Source of the DNA: a virus
Virus record (IMG/VR): IMGVR_UViG_3300032229_000040
Coordinates: 1-56,211 of that record
Direction: 5' to 3' (one strand)
Length of the DNA stretch: 56,211 bases
This document shows positions 1 through 8,720 of the stretch, in pieces (position 1 is the first letter of the stretch; each line of letters opens with the position of its first letter). The position numbers and the translations under genes are program-made. Below the pieces are notes generated by a model. The model was not told the origin of the DNA. It searched no databases and saw only the letters and a list, made by a program, of their open reading frames with translations.

Positions 1-3000
1 AATCTTCTATTAGTACTAGACTGAACTTGAAATATTGTTAATGGATTCGTAGTACCTATCCCAACTAAACCCCCACTTGTTATGCGCATACGTTCGGTTC
101 CGTTGGTTTCAAATGCTAAAATTCCACCTGTTTCTGTTTGTCTTATAGTTTCATATCCTATACCAATAGCAAGTGTATTATTTTCTGCTGCAAAACGAGC
201 AATATTTGTAGCTGATGTGTTATCTGCTGACCTTACTGATAACCTCTGACTTGGATTGTTAGTACCTATACCTACGTTACCGCCACTTGTAAGAGTAAAT
301 GGTTGATTACCTGCGGTTTCATTAAATATAAATAATGAAGTAGTGCTTAAACCAAATTTATATTTTTGAGCAGTACCACTTGTTTTTTCAAATGTTATTG
401 TTCCACCTTCCGTACCATTACTTGTTAAATGTAACATTCCTATTCCACCACCGTTGTAGGTATTTGATAAGGTTGCACTCGTTGCCGTTACACTACTTGA
501 AAATGTAGCTGCTCCTGATGAGGAAAACCACAGATTATCAGTTACATAAAATCTATTAGCAGCATTATCCCAATATATCTGTCCTTTATTAACTCCACCA
601 TTCCTAAAATTTATTGTAGTATATTGACCTGTTGGATTGTTTAAAGTTATATTATCTCCGTTTGTACTAAACGTAGCACTCGTTCCTGTTAAAGCACCTG
701 TAAATCTACCCGTACCTGATACATCAAGCAAATAAGAAGGGTTTATATTACCAATACCAATGTTCCCACCTGCCTGCATAAAGAACCTTGATGCAATACC
801 ACCTTCATTAATTACTAAGTCATTGTTAAATGTAGATATATCCCATAGCTTGTTAGATGATGCAGTGTTTCTAAATAGTAGTGCAAAGTTTGAATTGTCT
901 GAATTTATTAATATCCCACCACTGCTTGTTGTTACTTGCAATCTTCCTTGAATATCTGTAGAACCATTGCCTACGATTACATTTGTGCCATTATCAAACA
1001 CTTGACTATTCCCTATTGTACTTGCACCTGTAAACTTAGATAGGAAGTTTGTAGTACCTGTACCTTGAGTGGGAGTATATCCTAAAGCTGAACATACGTT
1101 AGCTCCTGTTAAGTTTAAACAGATGTTACCACTTGTTGTTACAGGAGAGAAACAAACATTCAAGTTTGTAGCTACCACACCTACAGAGGTAACAGTACCT
1201 ATACATGTTGTGTAACCATTTGGATTGGTTGCATTGTAAGGTGTATATCCTAATGCTGAGCAAACATTTGCTCCAGATAAGGAAATACCAAATGTGCCAG
1301 ATGTTGTGATTGGACCACCTGTTACAGAGATGTTAGTTCCTGTAGCATTTACGCAAGTCACTGTACCTGTACAGCTAGTTCTGCTATTAAAGCTGTTCCA
1401 GTCTGCAGCAGTTAATAAACCTGTGCAAGTGGATGAAGCAGTGGAGATATTAACACCAAGTGTACCACTTGACGTGATAGGGCTACCAGTGATTGAAACA
1501 CCAGTGGTTGAAGTGGATGCTGCAACACTTGTTACAGTGCCTACGTTCCATGTTCTATTTGCAGACAGGTCCTGTGTTGTACCATTAATAGTTAACTGTC
1601 TTGTCTGATTGACAGGTGTAAATCCTAATGCAGGTTGTTTATTGTTGAATGTATTCCAGTCAGTAGAACTTAAATAACCATCTGTGGTTGTATTAGATTG
1701 TGTAATACCAAATACACCAGTGGTAGAGTTGTAAGTTAAAGGAGCTGTATGACCTACAGCAGCTCTCACTCTCGCATCTGTATAATATAAGTTGCCACAC
1801 TCAGTAACTTGACAAGTTAGGTAATCACCAGTGGTGGCTATAACAGTACCAAATCTACCAAATACGCTAGTTACGTTTTCAGTGTTATCTATTTTAACCC
1901 ATCCTGTAGCAGACTTAACTGCTAAGTCACCAACATGCCAATCATTAATACCACCAAGGTTTGTTGTTCCCTGTACAGAAACTCTCCAGGCCCAACCTGT
2001 TGTAGTTGTTCCAGATATATCAGGAGTGTTTGTAGCAGCATTCCAATCACCTTGTAATATAATACCACCAGCTGTTGCACTATCAACGTAAGTCTTAACA
2101 GCTAGTTGTGTAGGATAGAGTGTGTTTGATGCACCTAAAGATGTGCATGTAGATTTATTTGCTACATCTTCAGGAGTGTATCCTAATGTAGAACAAATAT
2201 CCCCACTAGTTGTAGGGTTTGCACTTGTAATTAAACCCTTACCATTTACAGCAATGTTTAATAAAGTTTCAGATGTAAATACATCAGTGTTAACTGTGTT
2301 CAGTGTAAAGCAAACAGATCCAGGACCTGAAGCTGTACCATCACCAGTGAGGTTTGTAATGTATGGTAGAGGAGGAAGATCTGCAGTTACCAAAGCTCTA
2401 TATGTAGGAGTTCCTGATCCACCATCAGGACCAGCAAACACTGTGTTAGCTGCTGCATTAGTTAATGCAAAACTTAAAGTGGGAGTTGTTGTAGGAGTTG
2501 TTACACATGTAGTGAATAGTGGAGGCAAGTTACCAGAACTAAAACTTGTTACCTTTTCTGGAAGATCTGGGTAATCATTAGTAATTGTAAAGTTTGGATA
2601 TGATCCAGCTATAGAAATACCAAAACCAGCATTTAATCTTACAGTTTGGTCAGGTGCAGTGTTAACTATATTTATAACTGGAGTGGTATTAGGATTGCTT
2701 ACAGAAGCAGAAATACCTGTTCCAGAAGTAACAGCCACGTTTGTAACTGTACCTACATTCCAACTTCTATTAGCTGTTAAATTTTGAGATACACCATTGA
2801 TACTCAATTGAATAGCATCATCTACAGGTACATATCCTAGAGCTGTAGTGATATCACCACCACTCACTGGAGTGGCAGATGTGATGAGACCTTTACCATT
2901 TACAGCAAACTTAAGGAAGTTGTTGCTTCCATAAACGTCTGTATTAACTGTATCTAGTGTTAGTGTAACTGGAGATCCAGTGAAACCAAATCCATCTACA

Positions 3001-3581
3001 TCTCCTACAAAACTTAATGATTGAGCTGGATAGTTAATTGGTGTAGATGTTACGTTTGTAACCCTACCCTTAGCATCCACTGTAATACTAGGAATAGATC
3101 CAGAATTACCATATGTACCAGGAGCACCAAATACTGTTGCTAATGTAGCAGTTACAGAACCTGGTCCGTTAGCTAATACATCACCTGTTAAATTTGAAAT
3201 ATAGTTACCTGCAGGCTGATAGCTAGTTGAATCTAAGCTACCGTCACCCTTTACAAAATCTGTTGATGTGCCACCTGTTGTAGCAAGAGCAGAGGCTTCT
3301 AATGTACCAGCAAATGCAAGTCTATAAAGACCACCTATTGTGGTATTCTGAGTTAATGCTCCACCTAACATAACTGGTTGACCAGGAGCTAGTTGTTCAA
3401 TACCATTCGTAAATATATAACCTAAACCAGCGTCTTGAAATTTTTGGTCTATTTTCTGTAGAGCAGTCTCAAGATTGTCATTGGTAGTAATGCCTGTATA
3501 CACCAAAGTGTTACCTTCGTAGAATACGCAGGTAGCATTTAGTATAACTGGACATGGTTCAGCTGAACAAGTAACATTCAT
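1..3581 (-). CDS. Large tail fibre protein, C terminus cut off by window edge
   Basis: An open minus-strand frame runs from an ATG at 3581 to the left edge, giving 1193 codons without a stop. The first about 80 residues include a segment (TTNDNLETALQKID) resembling the N termini of other tail genes in this window, which suggests a virion-attachment module. The rest is Gly/Ser/Thr/Asn-rich and repetitive: an LGYTP-type motif recurs near residues 249, 466, 652, 777 and 834, and a module of about 58 residues (NTDV...AVNGKGLITSA...GDI...LGY) occurs twice. The distal part has motifs such as NGTERMRI and GNVGIGT, common in bacteriophage fibres just before a C-terminal intramolecular chaperone domain. 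It probably adsorbs to the host surface. The chaperone would lie beyond the edge and cannot be seen. It stands alone behind its own candidate promoter. Confidence 0.85.
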   Translation of the reverse strand, partial: MNVTCSAEPCPVILNATCVFYEGNTLVYTGITTNDNLETALQKIDQKFQDAGLGYIFTNGIEQLAPGQPVMLGGALTQNTTIGGLYRLAFAGTLEASALATTGGTSTDFVKGDGSLDSTSYQPAGNYISNLTGDVLANGPGSVTATLATVFGAPGTYGNSGSIPSITVDAKGRVTNVTSTPINYPAQSLSFVGDVDGFGFTGSPVTLTLDTVNTDVYGSNNFLKFAVNGKGLITSATPVSGGDITTALGYVPVDDAIQLSINGVSQNLTANRSWNVGTVTNVAVTSGTGISASVSNPNTTPVINIVNTAPDQTVRLNAGFGISIAGSYPNFTITNDYPDLPEKVTSFSSGNLPPLFTTCVTTPTTTPTLSFALTNAAANTVFAGPDGGSGTPTYRALVTADLPPLPYITNLTGDGTASGPGSVCFTLNTVNTDVFTSETLLNIAVNGKGLITSANPTTSGDICSTLGYTPEDVANKSTCTSLGASNTLYPTQLAVKTYVDSATAGGIILQGDWNAATNTPDISGTTTTGWAWRVSVQGTTNLGGINDWHVGDLAVKSATGWVKIDNTENVTSVFGRFGTVIATTGDYLTCQVTECGNLYYTDARVRAAVGHTAPLTYNSTTGVFGITQSNTTTDGYLSSTDWNTFNNKQPALGFTPVNQTRQLTINGTTQDLSANRTWNVGTVTSVAASTSTTGVSITGSPITSSGTLGVNISTASSTCTGLLTAADWNSFNSRTSCTGTVTCVNATGTNISVTGGPITTSGTFGISLSGANVCSALGYTPYNATNPNGYTTCIGTVTSVGVVATNLNVCFSPVTTSGNICLNLTGANVCSALGYTPTQGTGTTNFLSKFTGASTIGNSQVFDNGTNVIVGNGSTDIQGRLQVTTSSGGILINSDNSNFALLFRNTASSNKLWDISTFNNDLVINEGGIASRFFMQAGGNIGIGNINPSYLLDVSGTGRFTGALTGTSATFSTNGDNITLNNPTGQYTTINFRNGGVNKGQIYWDNAANRFYVTDNLWFSSSGAATFSSSVTATSATLSNTYNGGGIGMLHLTSNGTEGGTITFEKTSGTAQKYKFGLSTTSLFIFNETAGNQPFTLTSGGNVGIGTNNPSQRLSVRSADNTSATNIARFAAENNTLAIGIGYETIRQTETGGILAFETNGTERMRITSGGLVGIGTTNPLTIFQVQSSTNRR

Positions 3582-3617
3582 ATCTATAGGTTAGGAGTGT
3601 ATTGTAAATATAACAAA

Positions 3618-3642
3618 GCGAATGTGCAGGGAACACATTCGC
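3618..3642 (-). promoter_or_regulatory. Perfect 9-bp hairpin/dyad at the predicted tail-fibre transcription start
   Basis: GCGAATGTG and CACATTCGC form a perfect inverted repeat with a 7-nt spacer. It begins at the last base of the candidate -7 element (3642-3649) of the tail-fibre gene, so it would overlap the transcription start. There is no T-run after it on either strand, so an operator or a 5'-leader hairpin fits better than an intrinsic terminator of the upstream 1667-aa gene. Confidence 0.5.
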
Positions 3643-3671
3643 AAAGTTAATGAATATAGTTTATTTTCAAT
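3642..3671 (-). promoter_or_regulatory. Candidate Bacteroidetes-type promoter for the tail fibre
   Basis: Read on the minus strand, TAACTTTG (3642-3649) matches the TAnnTTTG -7 consensus exactly. ATTG (3668-3671) sits 18 nt upstream and matches three of the four bases of the TTTG -33 element, with slightly short spacing. It lies in the only sizeable gap in this part of the window, between the 1667-aa gene and the fibre gene. Confidence 0.45.
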
Positions 3672-3716
3672 GAGTTACGATAAAGAATGCCACATAATAT
3701 AGCAATAATTCCCTAT

Positions 3717-6700
3717 TTATCTCATACGTGATTCAGCACTAACCCTGATATCTTGGGCTTTAGCGAGTTCTGGGAAGAATATAGGTAATACATCTGATTG
3801 TACTTGAGCAAATCCAGGTACAAGATTGAAGAAGTATTTAAGTGGGTGGGCTTTATCCATCATTTTTTGATCATCTGAAACATATCCGTAGGTCTCATTT
3901 ACAGTGTTAGCTATAAGTTTCTCCACCTTAGATAACATACCTAAGGATGGAAGGATGCTACCTCTTGTCATGCTCTCCATAGATGTAGGCTTATAATAGA
4001 AACTAAGTTCATCCTCAATCTTATTCATAGCCTTTAGAATATACTTATATCTATTTCTAGTTACAGGATCTAATGTTTCATCATCATCAGGAACAGCAGC
4101 CCCAGCAGCTAATACTAATGCCATCACTCCAATCAATAGTTGTAATTCTTTAAGCTCATTGGTAAGCTCAGTTCTAACTAAATCATAGAACTCTTCATCT
4201 GTAATATCAAGCTCTTCTCCAGTTTTTCTGAAGTGCTCTTCCTTTTTAGCAGCTAACATCTCATCTAGAATACGAAGACCTTCGTCTGTACCATTGATGA
4301 TATCTCTCATCTTCATGATGTTTCTAGTACCTAGCTGAGCCCAAGTCTTAACAAACAGTCTGGTTCTACCATATGACCACTCATCAAGTACTAAGTCTTT
4401 CTTAATATCTGATGCACGTAGAGACACTTGTTTAGGAATCCAGTTTTTGAACATCATGAATGAACTGAATATTGAGTCTCTTCTGTAACCAGCTTTGTTA
4501 TCAACACTCATTTGACCGTTTAGCTTTCTACCATATTCAACTACTGTTGTACGGTATTTAGCAAGTTCTTCTGTTGACACTCCAGGGATTGTTATCTTAT
4601 CTCCTTCTATTTTAACCACCTTATCAAGAGATGATGTTTCTTGTAGTTCTTTAACCCTAGCATCAAATGTCTTCTCAAGATTGCGTCTTTCAAACTCATC
4701 TAAAGTTTTGTATCTTTTTTGATCTTGCTTCTTAACATATTGTCTGATGTTCACAATCTTACCATCTACCACCATTGAGTTTTCATTCATACTCATAGCG
4801 TTAGCATATTGTAACTTTCTTTCTGGGAAAGCGTTGGTAGACATCATTACATCACTAAAGCTCCATGTACCTAACCAATCCATTAAGCCTTTCTCTTTAG
4901 CAATCTCTCTTCTTTTCTCTTCACCAATGCTTTCATTCAAAGGCATGATTAGATGTAGCAATGCTTTCTCTTCATTGGTAAGTCCTATACCAGTGGTGAT
5001 TTTTCTGTTATTAGTTCTGAATTCACCAAACTTATATCTACCACCTGCATTGATGTATGCTTGGAAGTTATAACCAAAGTAGTTGGCTACAGCAATCAAT
5101 GGCTTCAAACCAACAGCTAGACTTTGTACAAGGATGTCTGAGTTTCTAAGTCCTTTCTTAATAGATACAACCTTCTGTTGTTTCTTATCTTCGTCCTTTA
5201 TAATCTTACCAAGCACATTTCCTAAGCTAATGTTACCTAAAGAGGAAAGATCTTCTCTAAGACCATATAAGTGGTCATTGATAATAGCTTCAAATATAGA
5301 AGCATTCTTGTTTACAGAATCATCCACCTTAGGTCTATCACCTTCCCACACAATCTCACCACCTTCTAATACAATACTTCCTTTAGTTTGTTCTACCTTC
5401 TGTAATGTTAAAAGGGTGTTCTCTAGGTTCTTTGCATTCTCATATTCTAATAATGATTTAACCCATAGTGTACCCACTTTGTTTAGATCTCTAGATAGTT
5501 GATCTACAGACTTCCTACTTCTCTTGAAGTATTTAGGAATCTCTTTCTTAATCTTATTAGTCTCTGGATCTATCTTAGAAAGGTTTTGCTCTTCATCCTG
5601 TGTAGCTGTATATAAATCAGCAAAGAAATCTTTAGCTTGACCAAATACACTTCCTGTTTGAGACATCTTTTGTAAAAGACTAGCCTCAACTAATGGGAAG
5701 AATGAGTTACCTTCTCTATCTAAATAACCAGCTTTTCTAGCTCTTTTATTTAACTCTGTAAAGAATGTCCATACATCTAGAGCAGCTTTACTTTTAGCCA
5801 TCTGTTTGTACTCTGGAGAAAGATGCAGTTCATCTTTCATTGTTTCTTTAAATAGTCTGTCAAATACGTAGTCTTTGTAACCATTAAATGTATCTCTAGA
5901 TAGTTCAAGTCTGTCTCTTAACTTCTTGATTTCCATCTGTTGTTTATCGTAGTTCTCTTCAATACTCCTTGTTGTATACGTGGTCTTGTTGATGTCTTCT
6001 ATTTCAGCATCAATTATCTTCTTAACCTTATCGTTGTATTCATCTATATTAATATTTGCTAATATAAATGACTTGTCTTTATTCTCTTTAGCCTCATTAA
6101 ATTCCTTAAAGAAACTAGGATCAATCTTCTTGATTAGCTGTAAACCTGAATCAGTCACCTTACCAATCATGTTAAATGCTGTAGTTCCTCTAGCTTCTGC
6201 TTCTCTTTCTAGAGCAATTAACTTAGGTTTGAAATCATCAAGAATTTCAGCCACCTTAAGATTTATTAGGTTCTGTGATTCTAATATCAACTTAGCACCA
6301 AGTCTAATAATCTTAGCTGGAAGATCAAGAGCTTCTGAAAATGTTCTAGCAAGAAACCCTACTTCTTTCTCAGCATCTAATATTGTACCTGCTTTTTCTT
6401 TTGTTACAATTTTCTCTTTTACAGCAAGTTGTAGAGTGTATTCCTTTTGTAAGTCAAGAATCTTACCTAACATTCTCTTTGTTACAGAAGCCTGGTGTTC
6501 TAGGCTAGCTAATACATTAAGATCCTCCTTACTCAATCCTTCTTTAGGAAACTGAGAAAGGAATATTGAATCTAGGTTGGTAAACTTCTTAGCACTATTC
6601 TCGTAAGATAGTAGTTCTTGAAGTTTAGCTTTTACTTCATCTGCAGAAAGAGTGTCATAGTTTAAGTTCTCAAATCCTTTAATAACTTCAGCAGAGTTTC

Positions 6701-8720
6701 TTAAAAACGTATCACCTACAGCAGCTAATGGGGCAAAGTCTAAGTTAACGTGTAAGCTACGTATTGCAATACTTAGTTGTTCTAGTTGTCTTCTCTTAGT
6801 ACTTTCTTTCTCAGGAGCAACTTGGATCTTACGTAATTTATCATACTGAGCTCTTAATGCACCTAATAACTTATCTACAGCTGGATTACCTGTAAGTTCT
6901 GATGTTACAGGAACAGGTAGTGTATATATTGAATTTAACTTAGGATTTGTAGGATCTCCCACTTCTAATGTTGTAAGCACTAGAGGACTCTTCTTATCTC
7001 CAACAATAGCATGATTATATCCTGTTACGAAAGGAATCATCCTAGCTTGTCTGATATCTTTAGTCTTTACACCATATTGGTTTGCAATGATGGTGTATTC
7101 ATTCATTTGAGCATTCCATTCTTTCTGTTTGAAGAATGGTATATCTTCTGATTTAGCTCTATCTATATTAGCAAACTTCCAGTCAAGAATGTCTAGCTTA
7201 GCAGATCCATCTTCTTGAGGTATGATAGCTGCAAAGTCTATTGTAGAAGCCATCATTCCCTTCACCTTTGTATTAACAACCTTCTTCTCAATAAGGAATC
7301 TAGTTCCATTAGGATAGGAGTTAATTAAGTTCTCAGCAAAGATTTGTAATTTCTCCTGGATGTCAGGATTTAATTTAGATTGAATAGCTACGTATGACTT
7401 AGGTTTCTTATAACCATTCTTATCGATAAGATTAGTTGTAATGAACTTATCAAGAAAGTTGTGTCCTTCAGATCCCCAATCTTTCTTCATATCATCTTGA
7501 ACCTTCTGAGCTGTAGTTCTTTCATAAGGAACATCACCCTTGGTCATCTCAGTTACAGTCATTGCAACTCTTTCTCCATCATATTTATAATGTCTCTTAT
7601 CAGTGGCAGTAGCAAGAAACGGTCCTGTTATTTTATTAGCTTCTGTAATAAACTTATTATAGATTTCATCTACAATATCATTCTTAACCTGATAGAAGGT
7701 TCCTTCTTGACTAATGTCTGATACAGTACCTCCTACATCACCAGCAGCAATTTTACTAGCAGCAGTTTGGAATATGTCAATGTTTGATTTACCATATAAT
7801 CCTCTAATGAAATCAAGGATGGTATCCCACCACACACTAACTAGAGATCTATCTTCTTCTTTCATTAACTCAGGGAACTCTGTAGAGCCTTCTGAATTGT
7901 TAACAATAAGCTCAGCAATCAACTTATCTACGGCTTCCTTCTTAATCTTACGAATATCAGGCTTACCATTAGCTAACTGGTAGTTCTTATTGTTCTTGTA
8001 TTTCTCTAATGTTGTTTTATAAATCTTGAATCTGTCTATCTTAGAAATCATAGACGTAACTAATTGAGGATTAGTTTGTTCCAATATAGCTGTAGCTAAG
8101 TGGACCATCTCCTCTGTAAGAGCAACATCTTCCATTCCCTGGGCAACAGCTATTACACCTTTAGTTAAATCAGCCACACCATTAATAGACTTAGTATCTA
8201 GTCCTACACTCTTAGCATAGTCAGCTAAGTCTTGTATGGATATACCCATTTGTCTAGCAGCATTCCTTACAAGCTCTAATGTTTCTTTAGATGCTTTAGA
8301 ACCAGTTGCTTCTTCTAGTTGAAAATCTAAATTGGTGTTTGGTGTAAATGTATTTTCATATTCACCAATATCAAATGTCTTACCTGTTTTTGTAAAACCA
8401 TTTTGTAAAAGTGTTGTAAGAGGTATGTTAAAGATAGGATCAATTCCACCTAGTACAACAGTTCCTTTACCTACAGGATCAAGATTGTATACAGGAATAC
8501 TATCAAGAGACTCTAGTCTTTCAGTAGCTGATTGATCACCATCTTCATAAATTGCTAATTGTGCTTCTCCTGTAACTAATTGAGAACCAATCACATTAGC
8601 ATTATGAACCATGTATTCAACACCACCATAATCTATAATCTCGCCTTCCTTAGGAATATATTTTTCAATAAATTCCTTTTCTGGCATTTGCGTATTGTTA
8701 TATGTTATTAGACAACTCAT
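3717..8720 (-). CDS. Giant virion cargo-like protein with RecB/Cas4-type PD-(D/E)XK nuclease motifs and a degenerate zincin-like segment
   Basis: 1667 aa. Residues 419-542 carry an ordered set of motifs typical of RecB/Cas4-like nucleases: GHxxL at 419, E478 in FLIEKKV, D495 in TIDF, D513-x-K515 in ILDWK, and Q538-x3-Y542. Just before this, EEMVH at 203-207, followed by a KEAVDKLIAEL helix near 261 and a hydrophobic WDTILDFIRGLY segment, parallels the zincin region of the neighbouring 4144-aa protein, but the first HExxH histidine is Glu. The middle is helical and charged. LIGVMALVLAAGAA at 1529-1542 is a potential membrane segment. The start overlaps the stop of the polymerase gene (TAATG), so they are translationally coupled. 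By position it is likely a virion protein ejected with DNA; this is inferred. The nuclease call rests on motifs only. Confidence 0.7.
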   Translation of the reverse strand: MSCLITYNNTQMPEKEFIEKYIPKEGEIIDYGGVEYMVHNANVIGSQLVTGEAQLAIYEDGDQSATERLESLDSIPVYNLDPVGKGTVVLGGIDPIFNIPLTTLLQNGFTKTGKTFDIGEYENTFTPNTNLDFQLEEATGSKASKETLELVRNAARQMGISIQDLADYAKSVGLDTKSINGVADLTKGVIAVAQGMEDVALTEEMVHLATAILEQTNPQLVTSMISKIDRFKIYKTTLEKYKNNKNYQLANGKPDIRKIKKEAVDKLIAELIVNNSEGSTEFPELMKEEDRSLVSVWWDTILDFIRGLYGKSNIDIFQTAASKIAAGDVGGTVSDISQEGTFYQVKNDIVDEIYNKFITEANKITGPFLATATDKRHYKYDGERVAMTVTEMTKGDVPYERTTAQKVQDDMKKDWGSEGHNFLDKFITTNLIDKNGYKKPKSYVAIQSKLNPDIQEKLQIFAENLINSYPNGTRFLIEKKVVNTKVKGMMASTIDFAAIIPQEDGSAKLDILDWKFANIDRAKSEDIPFFKQKEWNAQMNEYTIIANQYGVKTKDIRQARMIPFVTGYNHAIVGDKKSPLVLTTLEVGDPTNPKLNSIYTLPVPVTSELTGNPAVDKLLGALRAQYDKLRKIQVAPEKESTKRRQLEQLSIAIRSLHVNLDFAPLAAVGDTFLRNSAEVIKGFENLNYDTLSADEVKAKLQELLSYENSAKKFTNLDSIFLSQFPKEGLSKEDLNVLASLEHQASVTKRMLGKILDLQKEYTLQLAVKEKIVTKEKAGTILDAEKEVGFLARTFSEALDLPAKIIRLGAKLILESQNLINLKVAEILDDFKPKLIALEREAEARGTTAFNMIGKVTDSGLQLIKKIDPSFFKEFNEAKENKDKSFILANINIDEYNDKVKKIIDAEIEDINKTTYTTRSIEENYDKQQMEIKKLRDRLELSRDTFNGYKDYVFDRLFKETMKDELHLSPEYKQMAKSKAALDVWTFFTELNKRARKAGYLDREGNSFFPLVEASLLQKMSQTGSVFGQAKDFFADLYTATQDEEQNLSKIDPETNKIKKEIPKYFKRSRKSVDQLSRDLNKVGTLWVKSLLEYENAKNLENTLLTLQKVEQTKGSIVLEGGEIVWEGDRPKVDDSVNKNASIFEAIINDHLYGLREDLSSLGNISLGNVLGKIIKDEDKKQQKVVSIKKGLRNSDILVQSLAVGLKPLIAVANYFGYNFQAYINAGGRYKFGEFRTNNRKITTGIGLTNEEKALLHLIMPLNESIGEEKRREIAKEKGLMDWLGTWSFSDVMMSTNAFPERKLQYANAMSMNENSMVVDGKIVNIRQYVKKQDQKRYKTLDEFERRNLEKTFDARVKELQETSSLDKVVKIEGDKITIPGVSTEELAKYRTTVVEYGRKLNGQMSVDNKAGYRRDSIFSSFMMFKNWIPKQVSLRASDIKKDLVLDEWSYGRTRLFVKTWAQLGTRNIMKMRDIINGTDEGLRILDEMLAAKKEEHFRKTGEELDITDEEFYDLVRTELTNELKELQLLIGVMALVLAAGAAVPDDDETLDPVTRNRYKYILKAMNKIEDELSFYYKPTSMESMTRGSILPSLGMLSKVEKLIANTVNETYGYVSDDQKMMDKAHPLKYFFNLVPGFAQVQSDVLPIFFPELAKAQDIRVSAESRMR

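Noticed and set aside
760-2574. Plus-strand open frames of 63-150 codons under the tail-fibre gene
   Set aside because: They lie antisense to a continuous 1193-codon minus-strand frame with recognisable fibre repeats; they are shadows of its codon bias.
3618-3642. Intrinsic terminator for the 1667-aa gene
   Set aside because: The stem is good but no T-run follows, and it begins at a TAnnTTTG element; treated as a regulatory dyad.
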